From assembly GCA_039962225.1 (NCBI GenBank), contig JAMPKV010000032.1, positions 1 through 64,000 on the forward strand: a DNA stretch of 64,000 bases. The letters run 5' to 3'. A program made the position numbers and the translations under genes. This document shows positions 25,243-32,118 of this stretch, one piece after another (position 1 is the stretch's first letter; every line of letters begins with the position of its first letter). Source of the stretch: Microcoleus sp. AS-A8 (GTDB lineage: Bacteria; Cyanobacteriota; Cyanobacteriia; Cyanobacteriales; Coleofasciculaceae). Below the pieces are notes generated by a model. The model saw only the letters and a program-made list of their open reading frames with translations. It was not told the origin of the DNA and searched no databases.

Positions 25243-25962
25243 TTATTCTTTCGAGTGCTTCCAGATGTGGTAGCCCATTTCGCCAGCTACCATAGTCCCT
25301 ACGTTATACACAAAACACGCGAGGATCATAGCGGGATTCGTATACTTGAAAGGCCATCGGCTAACAAACGTTGTGACGATATCAAACCCCCAGAAAAACA
25401 ACGCCATTAGTCCACCTGAATTACGTTCTCTCATCCCGGCGCGTTTGTATTGACCCCATAGCGCTCGTGTTAAGTCAATGGTGTTTTTGGGCTTCTCAGG
25501 TAACGTGTACTGTTTGGCGTCTTCAAACTCCTTTTTCGCCTCTGACGGGGGTTTACCTCTTAACGTTTTCGCCTCTTGGGTTTGGATTAGGGCGCTAATA
25601 GCTAAGGAAATCCAAAATAGGGGGTTTAACGGAAGAATTAACCACCCCGTCCAGCCTATCCAATTCGCCTCAAGCCAAGGGAACAAGGGAACGCCTTGGA
25701 AGAACGTTTGCCATATCCCATCGGTACTCAGTAAGGTTCCAATCCAAAAACCCAATGCGCCTAAAACCTTTCGTCCTGACCCTGTGCGGTCGAGGAACTG
25801 AAACAGAAACGCGGCGATAAACGATACGGGAATAGCGATTAAATCCACAACCCAACGGGCTAAGATTTCTGCACCGTCACTCCACGATTTGTGTTGGTAT
25901 TCGGGCGTTTCTTCGCCTTGATTTGTGGTTGACTTTGGATTAGGGCTAACTTTTGAATCCAT
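25243..25962 (-). CDS. Polytopic membrane protein, ORFan operon
   Basis: 239 aa with several likely spans: ILARWVVDLIAIPVSFIAAF, VLGALGFWIGTLLS, WTGWLILPLNPLFWISLAIS, GLMALFFWGFDIVTTFV and NPAMILACFVYNVGTMVAG. The polar N-terminus is rich in Ser/Gln. No family is recognised. It lies directly upstream of the ATPase and downstream of a single-span protein, so the three may form one membrane complex. Confidence 0.6.
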   Translation of the reverse strand: MDSKVSPNPKSTTNQGEETPEYQHKSWSDGAEILARWVVDLIAIPVSFIAAFLFQFLDRTGSGRKVLGALGFWIGTLLSTDGIWQTFFQGVPLFPWLEANWIGWTGWLILPLNPLFWISLAISALIQTQEAKTLRGKPPSEAKKEFEDAKQYTLPEKPKNTIDLTRALWGQYKRAGMRERNSGGLMALFFWGFDIVTTFVSRWPFKYTNPAMILACFVYNVGTMVAGEMGYHIWKHSKE

Positions 25963-25980
25963 GTGTTGAGAGTCCTCTCG

Positions 25981-26424
25981 TTACTGTACTGGAGCGTTAA
26001 CGCAGACGTTGGCGTAAAAGTGTTTCCAAAGCCACTTACGGTTTTGAATTTTGCCGATACATGCGCCTGCCGAATCGTAAACGTAAATGATTTCGTCTGC
26101 TAAGAAACCTGTTACGTTGGGTTTGGGATTCCACTTCGAGTTATCGTAGTAGTCGCGGATTTTTAGTTTGTCCCCAGAAGGCAATACGCCTGTTTCTTTG
26201 AGTTTGTCCGCCGTCTCCTTTCGTTGAGCGATTCGGGTACGTTCAAGCTCCTCACTTTGCGCTACTTGAGCAATACTTAAAGCCGTTTCGTTTTCGAGTT
26301 GAGTTGATGCGGAAAACGAAGCGAACTGAAAAGGAAGTTTAAGGAAAAACGGGGAGGCGACAAATAGTAAACCTACGATTCCAAGGGTGGCTTGCTTTTG
26401 GTATTTGTTGGGACGAGTGGTCAT
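25981..26424 (-). CDS. Single-span membrane protein, ORFan operon
   Basis: Start ATG 26424 (TTRPNKYQKQATLGIVGLLF), preceded by AAAGGAC at good spacing; the frame is open to 26454. 147 aa: one N-terminal span (LGIVGLLFVASPFFLKLPF), a charged helix (ALSIAQVAQSEELERTRIAQ), and a C-terminal domain (LADEIIYVYDSAGACIGKI, KHFYANVCVNAPVQ). Anchored in the membrane with most of the protein on one side. Function unknown. Confidence 0.6.
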   Translation of the reverse strand: MTTRPNKYQKQATLGIVGLLFVASPFFLKLPFQFASFSASTQLENETALSIAQVAQSEELERTRIAQRKETADKLKETGVLPSGDKLKIRDYYDNSKWNPKPNVTGFLADEIIYVYDSAGACIGKIQNRKWLWKHFYANVCVNAPVQ

Positions 26425-26474
26425 CGTTAAAAGTCCTTTCGATGCCCCCAGCAACGCCAGGGGCGAAGGTAGCG

Positions 26475-26765
26475 TTATTCGCTTTCAATGCACCAATAAC
26501 CCATTTCGCATAGGCGATCGTAAACTTCAAACGCCTGTTGCCTTAGGAGGTTGTCCAAGTCGTCGCTGATTAAGTCGAAACGGTTCTCCCCAAACGCCAA
26601 GATATTTGCGATATCGGCGTCGAGTCCTAGTGCTAGGAACTGACCAAATGCTAAGGCGTATTCGTGTTCGTCAATGGCGTTGTGGGTGGCTAAAAACTCA
26701 TGTCCAGAGTACGGGGGGTAAAGTTCGTCAGAGTCCTCTGAAACGCGGTAATCGTATTCGAGCAT
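26475..26765 (-). CDS. ORFan operon small acidic protein 1
   Basis: 96 aa: LEYDYRVSEDSDELYPPYS, FLATHNAIDEHEYALAFGQF, ENRFDLISDDLDNLLRQQ and a C-terminal CEMGYWCIESE. Acidic and probably mainly helical. Immediately abuts the next gene (26766). No known family. The tight packing argues that it is expressed. Confidence 0.5.
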   Translation of the reverse strand: MLEYDYRVSEDSDELYPPYSGHEFLATHNAIDEHEYALAFGQFLALGLDADIANILAFGENRFDLISDDLDNLLRQQAFEVYDRLCEMGYWCIESE

Positions 26766-27011
26766 CTACGCTACCTCCCACTCGTTATCGTCGGGGCACG
26801 AGATGGAACCTCCTAACGCTTCGTAGTTTTTGGCTAACGCCTGCCAGTGAGGGTCTTGACGGCACTGGTTTAACGCTTCGGAGCAAAGGTCTAAGGTGGT
26901 ACCCCCATCCATGAACGAAAATAGTTCAGCCGAAAACTCGTCTTCGAGGTACTCTGCGATTGCGGCGATCGCACGGTGTAGCGTAGAGGCTGGGACGTTA
27001 ACTCTGGACAT
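26766..27011 (-). CDS. ORFan operon small protein 2
   Basis: 81 aa: SRVNVPASTLHRAIAAIAEY, LEDEFSAELFSFMDGGTTL, LNQCRQDPHWQALAKNYEAL. Mostly helical and acidic, with a possible short DNA- or protein-contact helix near the N-terminus. Its stop is adjacent to the start of protein 1, and its start abuts the stop of protein 3. Confidence 0.5.
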   Translation of the reverse strand: MSRVNVPASTLHRAIAAIAEYLEDEFSAELFSFMDGGTTLDLCSEALNQCRQDPHWQALAKNYEALGGSISCPDDNEWEVA

Positions 27012-27356
27012 TTAACGTACCTCCTTGGAGTAGCGGATTTGAGCCACGAGCGCTTCGCATAACCCCAAGAGGCTATCCCGTTGAAGGTTGTCGATTGAGG
27101 CTAACGTGTGGAGTAGTTCGTTAGCGATGGGGGCGGAGGGTAGTTCGTTGTACGTGTCATTGAGGCTCCACTCCTCTCCCGTTTCGTCAGTATCGTGAAA
27201 CGCGAGGTTAGTAGCGATCGAAGCTAGGAGGATGAGTTTATCGTGGGGGGCTAAGGCTTCGAGTCTTGAGCCAAACTTGTCCACAAGTTCCTCCAAGGGA
27301 GGTTCTCCATCGGCGTAGAAAGGTAAAGGTTTGGCGGATGAGCTAAAAGTTGTCAT
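27012..27356 (-). CDS. ORFan operon small protein 3
   Basis: 114 aa, helical: EELVDKFGSRLEALAPHDK, LILLASIATNLAFHDTD, ANELLHTLASIDNLQRDSL, LGLCEALVAQIRY. The alternating Leu/Ala pattern suggests a compact helical bundle. Contiguous with neighbours on both sides. Function unknown. Confidence 0.5.
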   Translation of the reverse strand: MTTFSSSAKPLPFYADGEPPLEELVDKFGSRLEALAPHDKLILLASIATNLAFHDTDETGEEWSLNDTYNELPSAPIANELLHTLASIDNLQRDSLLGLCEALVAQIRYSKEVR

Positions 27357-27379
27357 GATTGATTAGTCCTTGGATTCGT

Positions 27380-27595
27380 TTAGGGTCTTAGGTTCAGGCC
27401 AGCGCTGGGATTCTCCATTTCGTCGGCGCTGGCTTCTGGCATTCCTCGATATCCGGGGTCGTCGGCGCATTCCCCCCAACCACAGGTGTTGAGGAGGCTG
27501 CGTTCCATTAGGGTTCCGAGTACGTCAAAGACGTTAGGTTTTACCTCCGAAACGTCAATAACTTGTTGGGTCGCCTCGTGTTTGAAAATCGTCAT
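27380..27595 (-). CDS. ORFan operon small protein 4
   Basis: 71 aa: TIFKHEATQQVIDVSEVKPN, VFDVLGTLMERSLLNTCG, then a Gly/Asp/Pro-rich tail. Possible strand-helix unit. The spacing of a few bases to neighbours supports co-translation. Confidence 0.45.
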   Translation of the reverse strand: MTIFKHEATQQVIDVSEVKPNVFDVLGTLMERSLLNTCGWGECADDPGYRGMPEASADEMENPSAGLNLRP

Positions 27596-27598
27596 CGT

Positions 27599-27784
27599 TT
27601 ACCCCTTTAACCCTGCGTCGTGGGCGTTAACGATCCGTAACGCTACTACGTCGCCCGTTGAAGCGCACTCACGGCACGCCGCTTCGGACTTAAAGGGAAA
27701 GTACCAGGGTTGTCGGGGGTACGGTGGTGAATCCCCTTGGGCGTCAGTTCGCCAGTTCTTTTGAGATAAGCGTTGGTCGGTCAT
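27599..27784 (-). CDS. ORFan operon small protein 5
   Basis: 61 aa: TDQRLSQKNWRTDAQGDSP, PYPRQPWYFPFKSEAACREC and VVALRIVNAHDAGLKG. One CREC pair may bind metal. It overlaps the next gene upstream (27781) by 4 bp (ATGA-type), consistent with coupling. Confidence 0.45.
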   Translation of the reverse strand: MTDQRLSQKNWRTDAQGDSPPYPRQPWYFPFKSEAACRECASTGDVVALRIVNAHDAGLKG

Positions 27785-28029
27785 TCGATCTCCTTTAAGT
27801 AAGGGGTTATAAATTTAAGGTTCGCGTCAGTCCAAAGACCTCCTTGCATGAAGTTGGCCCAATCCGCCAAACTATCGCGTATTCCGTCGTTGCGGCGGAG
27901 GTACTCCTGCTCGGTTTCGTCCCAATCACGTTGTTGGTCAATCACTGCCCCCCAGATGCCTCGCTCAAATTCAGGCGTTGAAGTGGGGAGGTAAAGGATA
28001 GGAAGTACGTCGTCTGTGGTTTGGGTCAT
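27781..28029 (-). CDS. ORFan operon small protein 6
   Basis: 82 aa: TQTTDDVLPILYLPTSTPEF, IWGAVIDQQRDWDETEQEY, NFMQGGLWTDANLKFITPYL. Acidic. Overlaps its upstream neighbour by 4 bp (28026-28029). Not recognised. Confidence 0.45.
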   Translation of the reverse strand: MTQTTDDVLPILYLPTSTPEFERGIWGAVIDQQRDWDETEQEYLRRNDGIRDSLADWANFMQGGLWTDANLKFITPYLKEIE

Positions 28030-28337
28030 GAGTCCTCCGTTTCGGGGGCGTTGCAGGTAATGTGGTCGTACACTTCGTCCCAGTACCCCTTAGCGATCGC
28101 CTGAACCGCTAACGCCTCAAGTTGCGTCAAAAAGCCTTCGTGTTCCTGCCGTAGCGCTTCCACCTGTTCGGGTGTGAGTTCTGGCTCAGGCGGATTTTCC
28201 TTGAGTCGCTGCGACCAATTGTTTTGGTCAACATCGTCTGACGTTAAACAGTCGCCCGTAACGCCGTTGAGGGCAATGATTTCAAAGTTGTCGTTAAAGT
28301 CTAGGGTCATCGTTAAGTACCTGATGATTGCATCCAT
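28026..28337 (-). CDS. ORFan operon small protein 7 (first of the packed set)
   Basis: 103 aa, with a possible later start at 28310 (TLDFNDNFEIIALNGVTGD). The middle is acidic and coiled-coil-like (PEPELTPEQVEALRQEHEGF). Ends with a Cys near DHITCNAPETEDS. The 122-bp gap upstream separates it from the segregation pair and is the likeliest place for an internal promoter. Confidence 0.45.
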   Translation of the reverse strand: MDAIIRYLTMTLDFNDNFEIIALNGVTGDCLTSDDVDQNNWSQRLKENPPEPELTPEQVEALRQEHEGFLTQLEALAVQAIAKGYWDEVYDHITCNAPETEDS

Positions 28338-28459
28338 GCAATGCCGTAGTTCCCGGTGGGGGAATAGGCGATCGCTATTAGACTTCTCCGGAAATTAAGT
28401 TTCAGCTACTGTGCCGCAAGGATTTCAGGTTAATTATCGGAGATGTCTATTGAGTTTTC
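28338..28459 (-). other. Short intergenic gap within the long minus-strand series
   Basis: No gene. Contains a HIP1 octamer and an A/T-rich part. It could hold the promoter of the packed small-ORF set, but no clear sigma-70 boxes are evident by eye. Confidence 0.3.
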
Positions 28460-28738
28460 TTAGAGTCCGCCCATTGGTCTGAATTGCTTAGGCTGTGCGG
28501 TCTGTGATGGTTGAATGCTTGGTAACTGCTTAGGCTGTGTAGGTTGCTGTAATGGCATCACCACTGGTGGCGGCGGTGCTATTGGAGTAGCTTTGAGTGC
28601 GCTAACCAAGTGGTCGCCATAATTGACGAGGAGAATGCTAAATAACTGAGAAAAGGTTTTGATACCTGTTAATTCAAGGATTTGTTCGGCTTTGGGGCGT
28701 TCTGTTTCATCCAGGACAACCCGTGTTTGATTAGCCAT
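28460..28738 (-). CDS. Small partner of the actin-like segregation protein (ParR/StbB-like)
   Basis: 92 aa. The N-terminal half, ANQTRVVLDETERPKAEQIL and GIKTFSQLFSILLVNY, fits a small ribbon-helix-helix or StbB-like DNA-binding unit. The C-terminal half is Pro/Gln-rich (PIAPPPPVVMPLQQPTQPKQ). It overlaps the actin-like gene by 8 bp. Family knowledge: ParM/StbA-type actins pair with a small DNA-binding adaptor encoded next to them. The Pro/Gln tail is a plausible actin-contact segment; that is inference. Confidence 0.65.
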   Translation of the reverse strand: MANQTRVVLDETERPKAEQILELTGIKTFSQLFSILLVNYGDHLVSALKATPIAPPPPVVMPLQQPTQPKQLPSIQPSQTAQPKQFRPMGGL

Positions 28739-29786
28739 TGGTCTTGCCTGCTAAATTTGCCATTGCCACGAGGTTGAACAGTTGGGGTTCAGGTGCAATC
28801 CGGAAGCGATCGCCTGATGCTTCACAAATGGGTGCAGCCAGGTTTGCACTGCCGCCAACCACCAAAACCTCGCCTAACTGGGGTAAATGTTGTGTCCACT
28901 TGGAACGGATTTCAGCCCGTGCTGCCTCCACCCACTTCTCGCAAGCGTTTTGATAGATGCCAAAAAAGTCGAGTCGGTCAGTTCCGTAGACACAATCGCC
29001 CTTTTGAATGGCGTCCATGATGTCTGCTAGGTTGGGGCTGAAATCGAGGTTAAACACCTCTTTCATCTCAACGGCTACCTGCTGGGCTAATGCCTTGGTT
29101 CCGGGGAGAATCACTTCTGCATCATGAATCAGGGTGCCATTGGGAAGGTAAATTCTGGCGATCGCTGTTCCACCCCCGATGTCCCAAACGGCATTTTTCA
29201 CATCTGGGAAGCTGAAGAATCCTTGGCTTTGACCGTAGAGAAACGCAGGTAGTGTCTCGTCTAAGGGTTCAACTGTTGCAACGGTGTAACAGATGTCCTG
29301 ATTGTTGCGCTTGAACTCTTTGGTCAAAGGGTAGTTCTCCAGCCGTTTGACCGCTGCCACATCGTCATCGTTGAGGCTGTTTGGCAGTGCGATCGCCAAT
29401 TTTGAGATGTGGACTGTGTTGGAATCTGGATTCGGCTCAATTGCGACTAGGGCGAGAATCGAAGCCAGTTCACATTTGTCTTTTTGAAAAGTAGGTTCAC
29501 CACCTAAGTCTTGTGCCAGCTTACCAACAACGTAACGTTTGCCATCAACCTCTAAAAGCACTGTTTCAGGGTCGGGACGTAACCGCTTCCATTGATATTC
29601 GGACACTTCCTTGATACACGAAGGGATGATTTTGACCTGGTTTTCTGGGTCGATCCACTTGATGAAGCGGTTTCCACCATCAAAAACCACGTATGGTCGT
29701 ATCTGGGAGTTTTGAGGATACATGTAGCCGTAGCTTGAAGGGTACGCCTGTCCGTTTAGCGTCTCTAAGTGTTCTTGCATTTTCAT
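28731..29786 (-). CDS. Actin-like plasmid segregation protein (ParM/Alp/StbA type)
   Basis: 351 aa with the actin ATPase signatures: phosphate 1 FDGGNRFIKWIDPE near 37, phosphate 2 AVWDIGGGTAIARIYL near 200, and adenosine motif VLVVGGSANLAAPI near 310. Length is normal for plasmid actins. It starts next to a 263-bp intergenic region holding GTTCAACAC-type repeats and a divergent RHH gene. Role: filament-based partitioning of low-copy plasmids. This is among the best evidence that the window is plasmid DNA. Confidence 0.85.
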   Translation of the reverse strand: MKMQEHLETLNGQAYPSSYGYMYPQNSQIRPYVVFDGGNRFIKWIDPENQVKIIPSCIKEVSEYQWKRLRPDPETVLLEVDGKRYVVGKLAQDLGGEPTFQKDKCELASILALVAIEPNPDSNTVHISKLAIALPNSLNDDDVAAVKRLENYPLTKEFKRNNQDICYTVATVEPLDETLPAFLYGQSQGFFSFPDVKNAVWDIGGGTAIARIYLPNGTLIHDAEVILPGTKALAQQVAVEMKEVFNLDFSPNLADIMDAIQKGDCVYGTDRLDFFGIYQNACEKWVEAARAEIRSKWTQHLPQLGEVLVVGGSANLAAPICEASGDRFRIAPEPQLFNLVAMANLAGKTNG

Positions 29787-29933
29787 GGTTCAAATTGGCT
29801 AGATGCCTTGCAGTTTCTGGGCTTAGGGCGCGTTGGGAACGATTTGCAACCATTTAGTACTGGTGTCCGCTTGTGTGCGTTTTACGCTTGCCTCTGTCCT
29901 TTGTGCGTCTATGTTTGTTATAGTAGCGATTAA

Positions 29934-30041
29934 GTTCAACACCGTCAATAACTTTGTTGAATAGTTCAACACCAGACCTATTCAATCGCTTAGTGTGCGA
30001 CGGTTCTACGGTTTACTTAAACTAGAGACACAGTGTTGAAC
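29934..30041. promoter_or_regulatory. Repeat cluster between the actin-like and RHH genes (operator or centromere candidate)
   Basis: GTTCAACACC occurs at 29934-29943 and 29964-29973, and inverted (GTGTTGAAC) at 30033-30041. GTTGAA-TAG-TTCAAC at 29956-29970 is a perfect 6-bp-arm palindrome overlapping the second copy. The cluster lies between the divergent segregation and RHH genes. It could be a shared operator, or a small parC-like site for the adaptor. Confidence 0.65.
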
Positions 30042-30049
30042 CTATATAA

Positions 30050-30274
30050 ATGCCTACCAACAAAAACAGAGTGATGTTTTTATGTGACGACGAAGCAAAA
30101 AATGATTTACAGCAATGGGCTGAGCAGGAAAGGCGGAGTGTAAGCAACTTAGTAGAGAAGATTGTCTTGGAAGCGATCGCAGCCTGGAAGCAGCAACAAC
30201 CATCGGCACCAGAAAGCCCACCCCTCGAACCTGGGAGCAAAAGTAGGGGGAAGAAGACAGGAGGCGGGGAATGA
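30050..30274 (+). CDS. Ribbon-helix-helix (CopG-like) DNA-binding protein
   Basis: 74 aa: PTNKNRVMFLCDDEAKNDLQ, QWAEQERRSVSNLVEKIVLE, then a Pro/Lys-rich tail. The strand-helix-helix layout is that of RHH repressors of plasmid copy control or toxin-antitoxin loci. It starts just after the GTGTTGAAC half-site, so autoregulation is likely. A 57-aa ORF overlaps its stop by 4 bp. Confidence 0.75.
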   Translation: MPTNKNRVMFLCDDEAKNDLQQWAEQERRSVSNLVEKIVLEAIAAWKQQQPSAPESPPLEPGSKSRGKKTGGGE

Positions 30275-30444
30275 CAGAGACACCAGGTGTTTACAGAGTG
30301 ACTCCCAAGCCCAGCTTTGAAACCCAGCTTCAGGCTTTACCGCCTGACGTGCGGTCTGTGGCTGAGTCTCTTGCATTGCGTGACCCTGAATCAGCGCATC
30401 GGTATGTGGCCTTATACCTTTCAGGTAATCGGGGGAAGTCGTGA
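30271..30444 (+). CDS. Small protein coupled to the RHH gene
   Basis: 57 aa beginning TETPGVYRVTPKPSFETQLQ, with RSVAESLALRDPESAHRYVA and ending GNRGKS. Its ATG overlaps the RHH stop (ATGA). Probably co-translated. Not recognised; a partner of the RHH protein is possible. Confidence 0.5.
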   Translation: MTETPGVYRVTPKPSFETQLQALPPDVRSVAESLALRDPESAHRYVALYLSGNRGKS

Positions 30445-30822
30445 TGCACTCAATTAACCCAGTGCGATCGCATCCCTCCCCTTTCCTACAAAATTGATTG
30501 GCGCTCAAGCTATCAGCTAATTCTCCCCTATCTTATTGTCAAATCGCGTCTAAGTTGAATATTAAATTTAGACAAAATTGATATAACGTCGGCGATCGCG
30601 CCAATACCATTAGCGCAGATTATAGGAGCAGAAAATGTGCGATCACGTCACTCAAATTTCAGATATAATGCGATCGCCGTCACAGATTTCAGAAATCTCC
30701 CAGTGTTAAATATTTAAAATTGATGGCATGGCGATCGCGGCAAAACTATTCCCTTGTTTCTTGCTACATGAAAAATATTTATTGAAGTAAGGAACAACCA
30801 ACAGATTTAGTAGGAGATTCCA
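30445..30822 (+). other. Gene-free region with palindromic repeat copy A
   Basis: No coding region. Contains several HIP1-type GCGATCGC sites and the first copy of a 26-bp palindromic sequence (30548-30573). Confidence 0.5.
30519..30573. repeat. Palindromic 26-bp element, copy A
   Basis: AATTCTCCCCTATCTTATTG (30519-30538), then a 26-bp near-palindrome starting GTCTAAGTT and ending TTTAGAC (30548-30573). The same combination occurs at 36556-36616. The two copies bracket the DUF3987 gene and its repeats. Confidence 0.75.
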
Positions 30823-31800
30823 ATGGAAATTGAAATGGCAAAAATAGGCGATCACGGAATACGCTTTAATCTCTGGATTGATTTTTCACAATTAAATGCC
30901 ATCTTTAGTGATACGGATGGCAATTTACAGCCAGTTGCCAGAAAAGACTGCGGTAACACACACATTGTGTTGGCTCCGCTTCAAGATCAATTGTTGCGCG
31001 GTCGCTGCAAAATTAAAGGCTGGATATTCTGGACTCCAGTGGTTAATAATGCCCCTGAAGCCTCGGACAGAGAAAGAATAGCCAAATTTATTTCTGAGTT
31101 ACCCAATGCAAATTTTATTCAAGATCTCACCCAACTCGATCAGATCTACCGTTGGGCGGAGTGGAAAAACGAGTGTATCTGGATAGCCAAGTGCTTCATG
31201 GCCGGACGCGGCTCAGTGGATAATCCGCTCCTCAGGCCATTAGAAGAGGGGGAAATTGACCAGTATTATCACGATTCTTGCTGGCTAACCGTAGATTTCT
31301 ACGAAAACCTGTGGAAATTAATCCACCTTAAGGATCGACGCATCAAGGCAGCATTCAACAAGCTGGAGTGGTCTTTCGAGTCGCCCCGCCAATTACTGGA
31401 AGAGATTATCGCAAGTGAAATCAATGGTGAATTTTCCAATATCCTGAAGCCTCGCTATGAGCACCACGTCAAGGAGCTTAAAAAACTGGCGAAGCTAGCA
31501 CATCGCAGTTACAAAGGTTTCCTTAGCCAAAAAGACAGAACAGAGCTGGCCAGACTCAAAGAAAAACACTCGCAACCTAATACCTGGCTTACGCGATTGA
31601 TTGATGTATCTCGCGGACTTGCAGAAACAGACGAGTTCTTCCAAGTCCGGGTGGCGATACATGACGAAATCATGAGAGGGATTTGCAAACTACAGCAAGA
31701 CGCAGCTTGCAAACCAGAATTGAGGCGACAAGGACAGATCAGTGAAATTTGGATCGATGGAGCTAAAAGGATCGGAATCAATAACGGCTGGCGAGCTTAA
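30823..31800 (+). CDS. Hypothetical protein beside the replication-type gene
   Basis: 325 aa with AGGAGA upstream of ATG 30823. Starts EIEMAKIGDHGIRFNLWIDF, and contains RAEWKNECIWIAK-like and DRRIKAAFNKLEWSF stretches. A Lys-rich helical segment (HVKELKKLAKLAHRSYKGFL) and an HDEIMRGICKLQQD helix follow. No known domain is recognised. Same strand as the DUF3987 gene and 318 bp before it. A plasmid-encoded factor of unknown role. Confidence 0.5.
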   Translation: MEIEMAKIGDHGIRFNLWIDFSQLNAIFSDTDGNLQPVARKDCGNTHIVLAPLQDQLLRGRCKIKGWIFWTPVVNNAPEASDRERIAKFISELPNANFIQDLTQLDQIYRWAEWKNECIWIAKCFMAGRGSVDNPLLRPLEEGEIDQYYHDSCWLTVDFYENLWKLIHLKDRRIKAAFNKLEWSFESPRQLLEEIIASEINGEFSNILKPRYEHHVKELKKLAKLAHRSYKGFLSQKDRTELARLKEKHSQPNTWLTRLIDVSRGLAETDEFFQVRVAIHDEIMRGICKLQQDAACKPELRRQGQISEIWIDGAKRIGINNGWRA

Positions 31801-32118
31801 CAAAACTTTGCACTTAGACGTTATGGACTGAAAAGCTTTTTAGCCTCATCCTAAAAACAGTCAAGGACACACCAGAGGAAGCTTAACGGCAATTATGTTC
31901 CTGAAGCGATCGCCTTAAGCCGCCCCTTAAACCGCAAAAAAACGGTTGCCCCTGCTGCCCATGCCTGAAAACCTGCTGCTTCAACAGCACGGCAAAAGAC
32001 ACCGGACAACCGGAGTCATATTAAATGATATTTCAACGTTAGCCTATTAAGGCTGACTTTGGAAAGCAAAAAAAGCAGCAGGGCTTCCCCCCGTCACCCA
32101 ACTAGGAGAAGCTCTACA

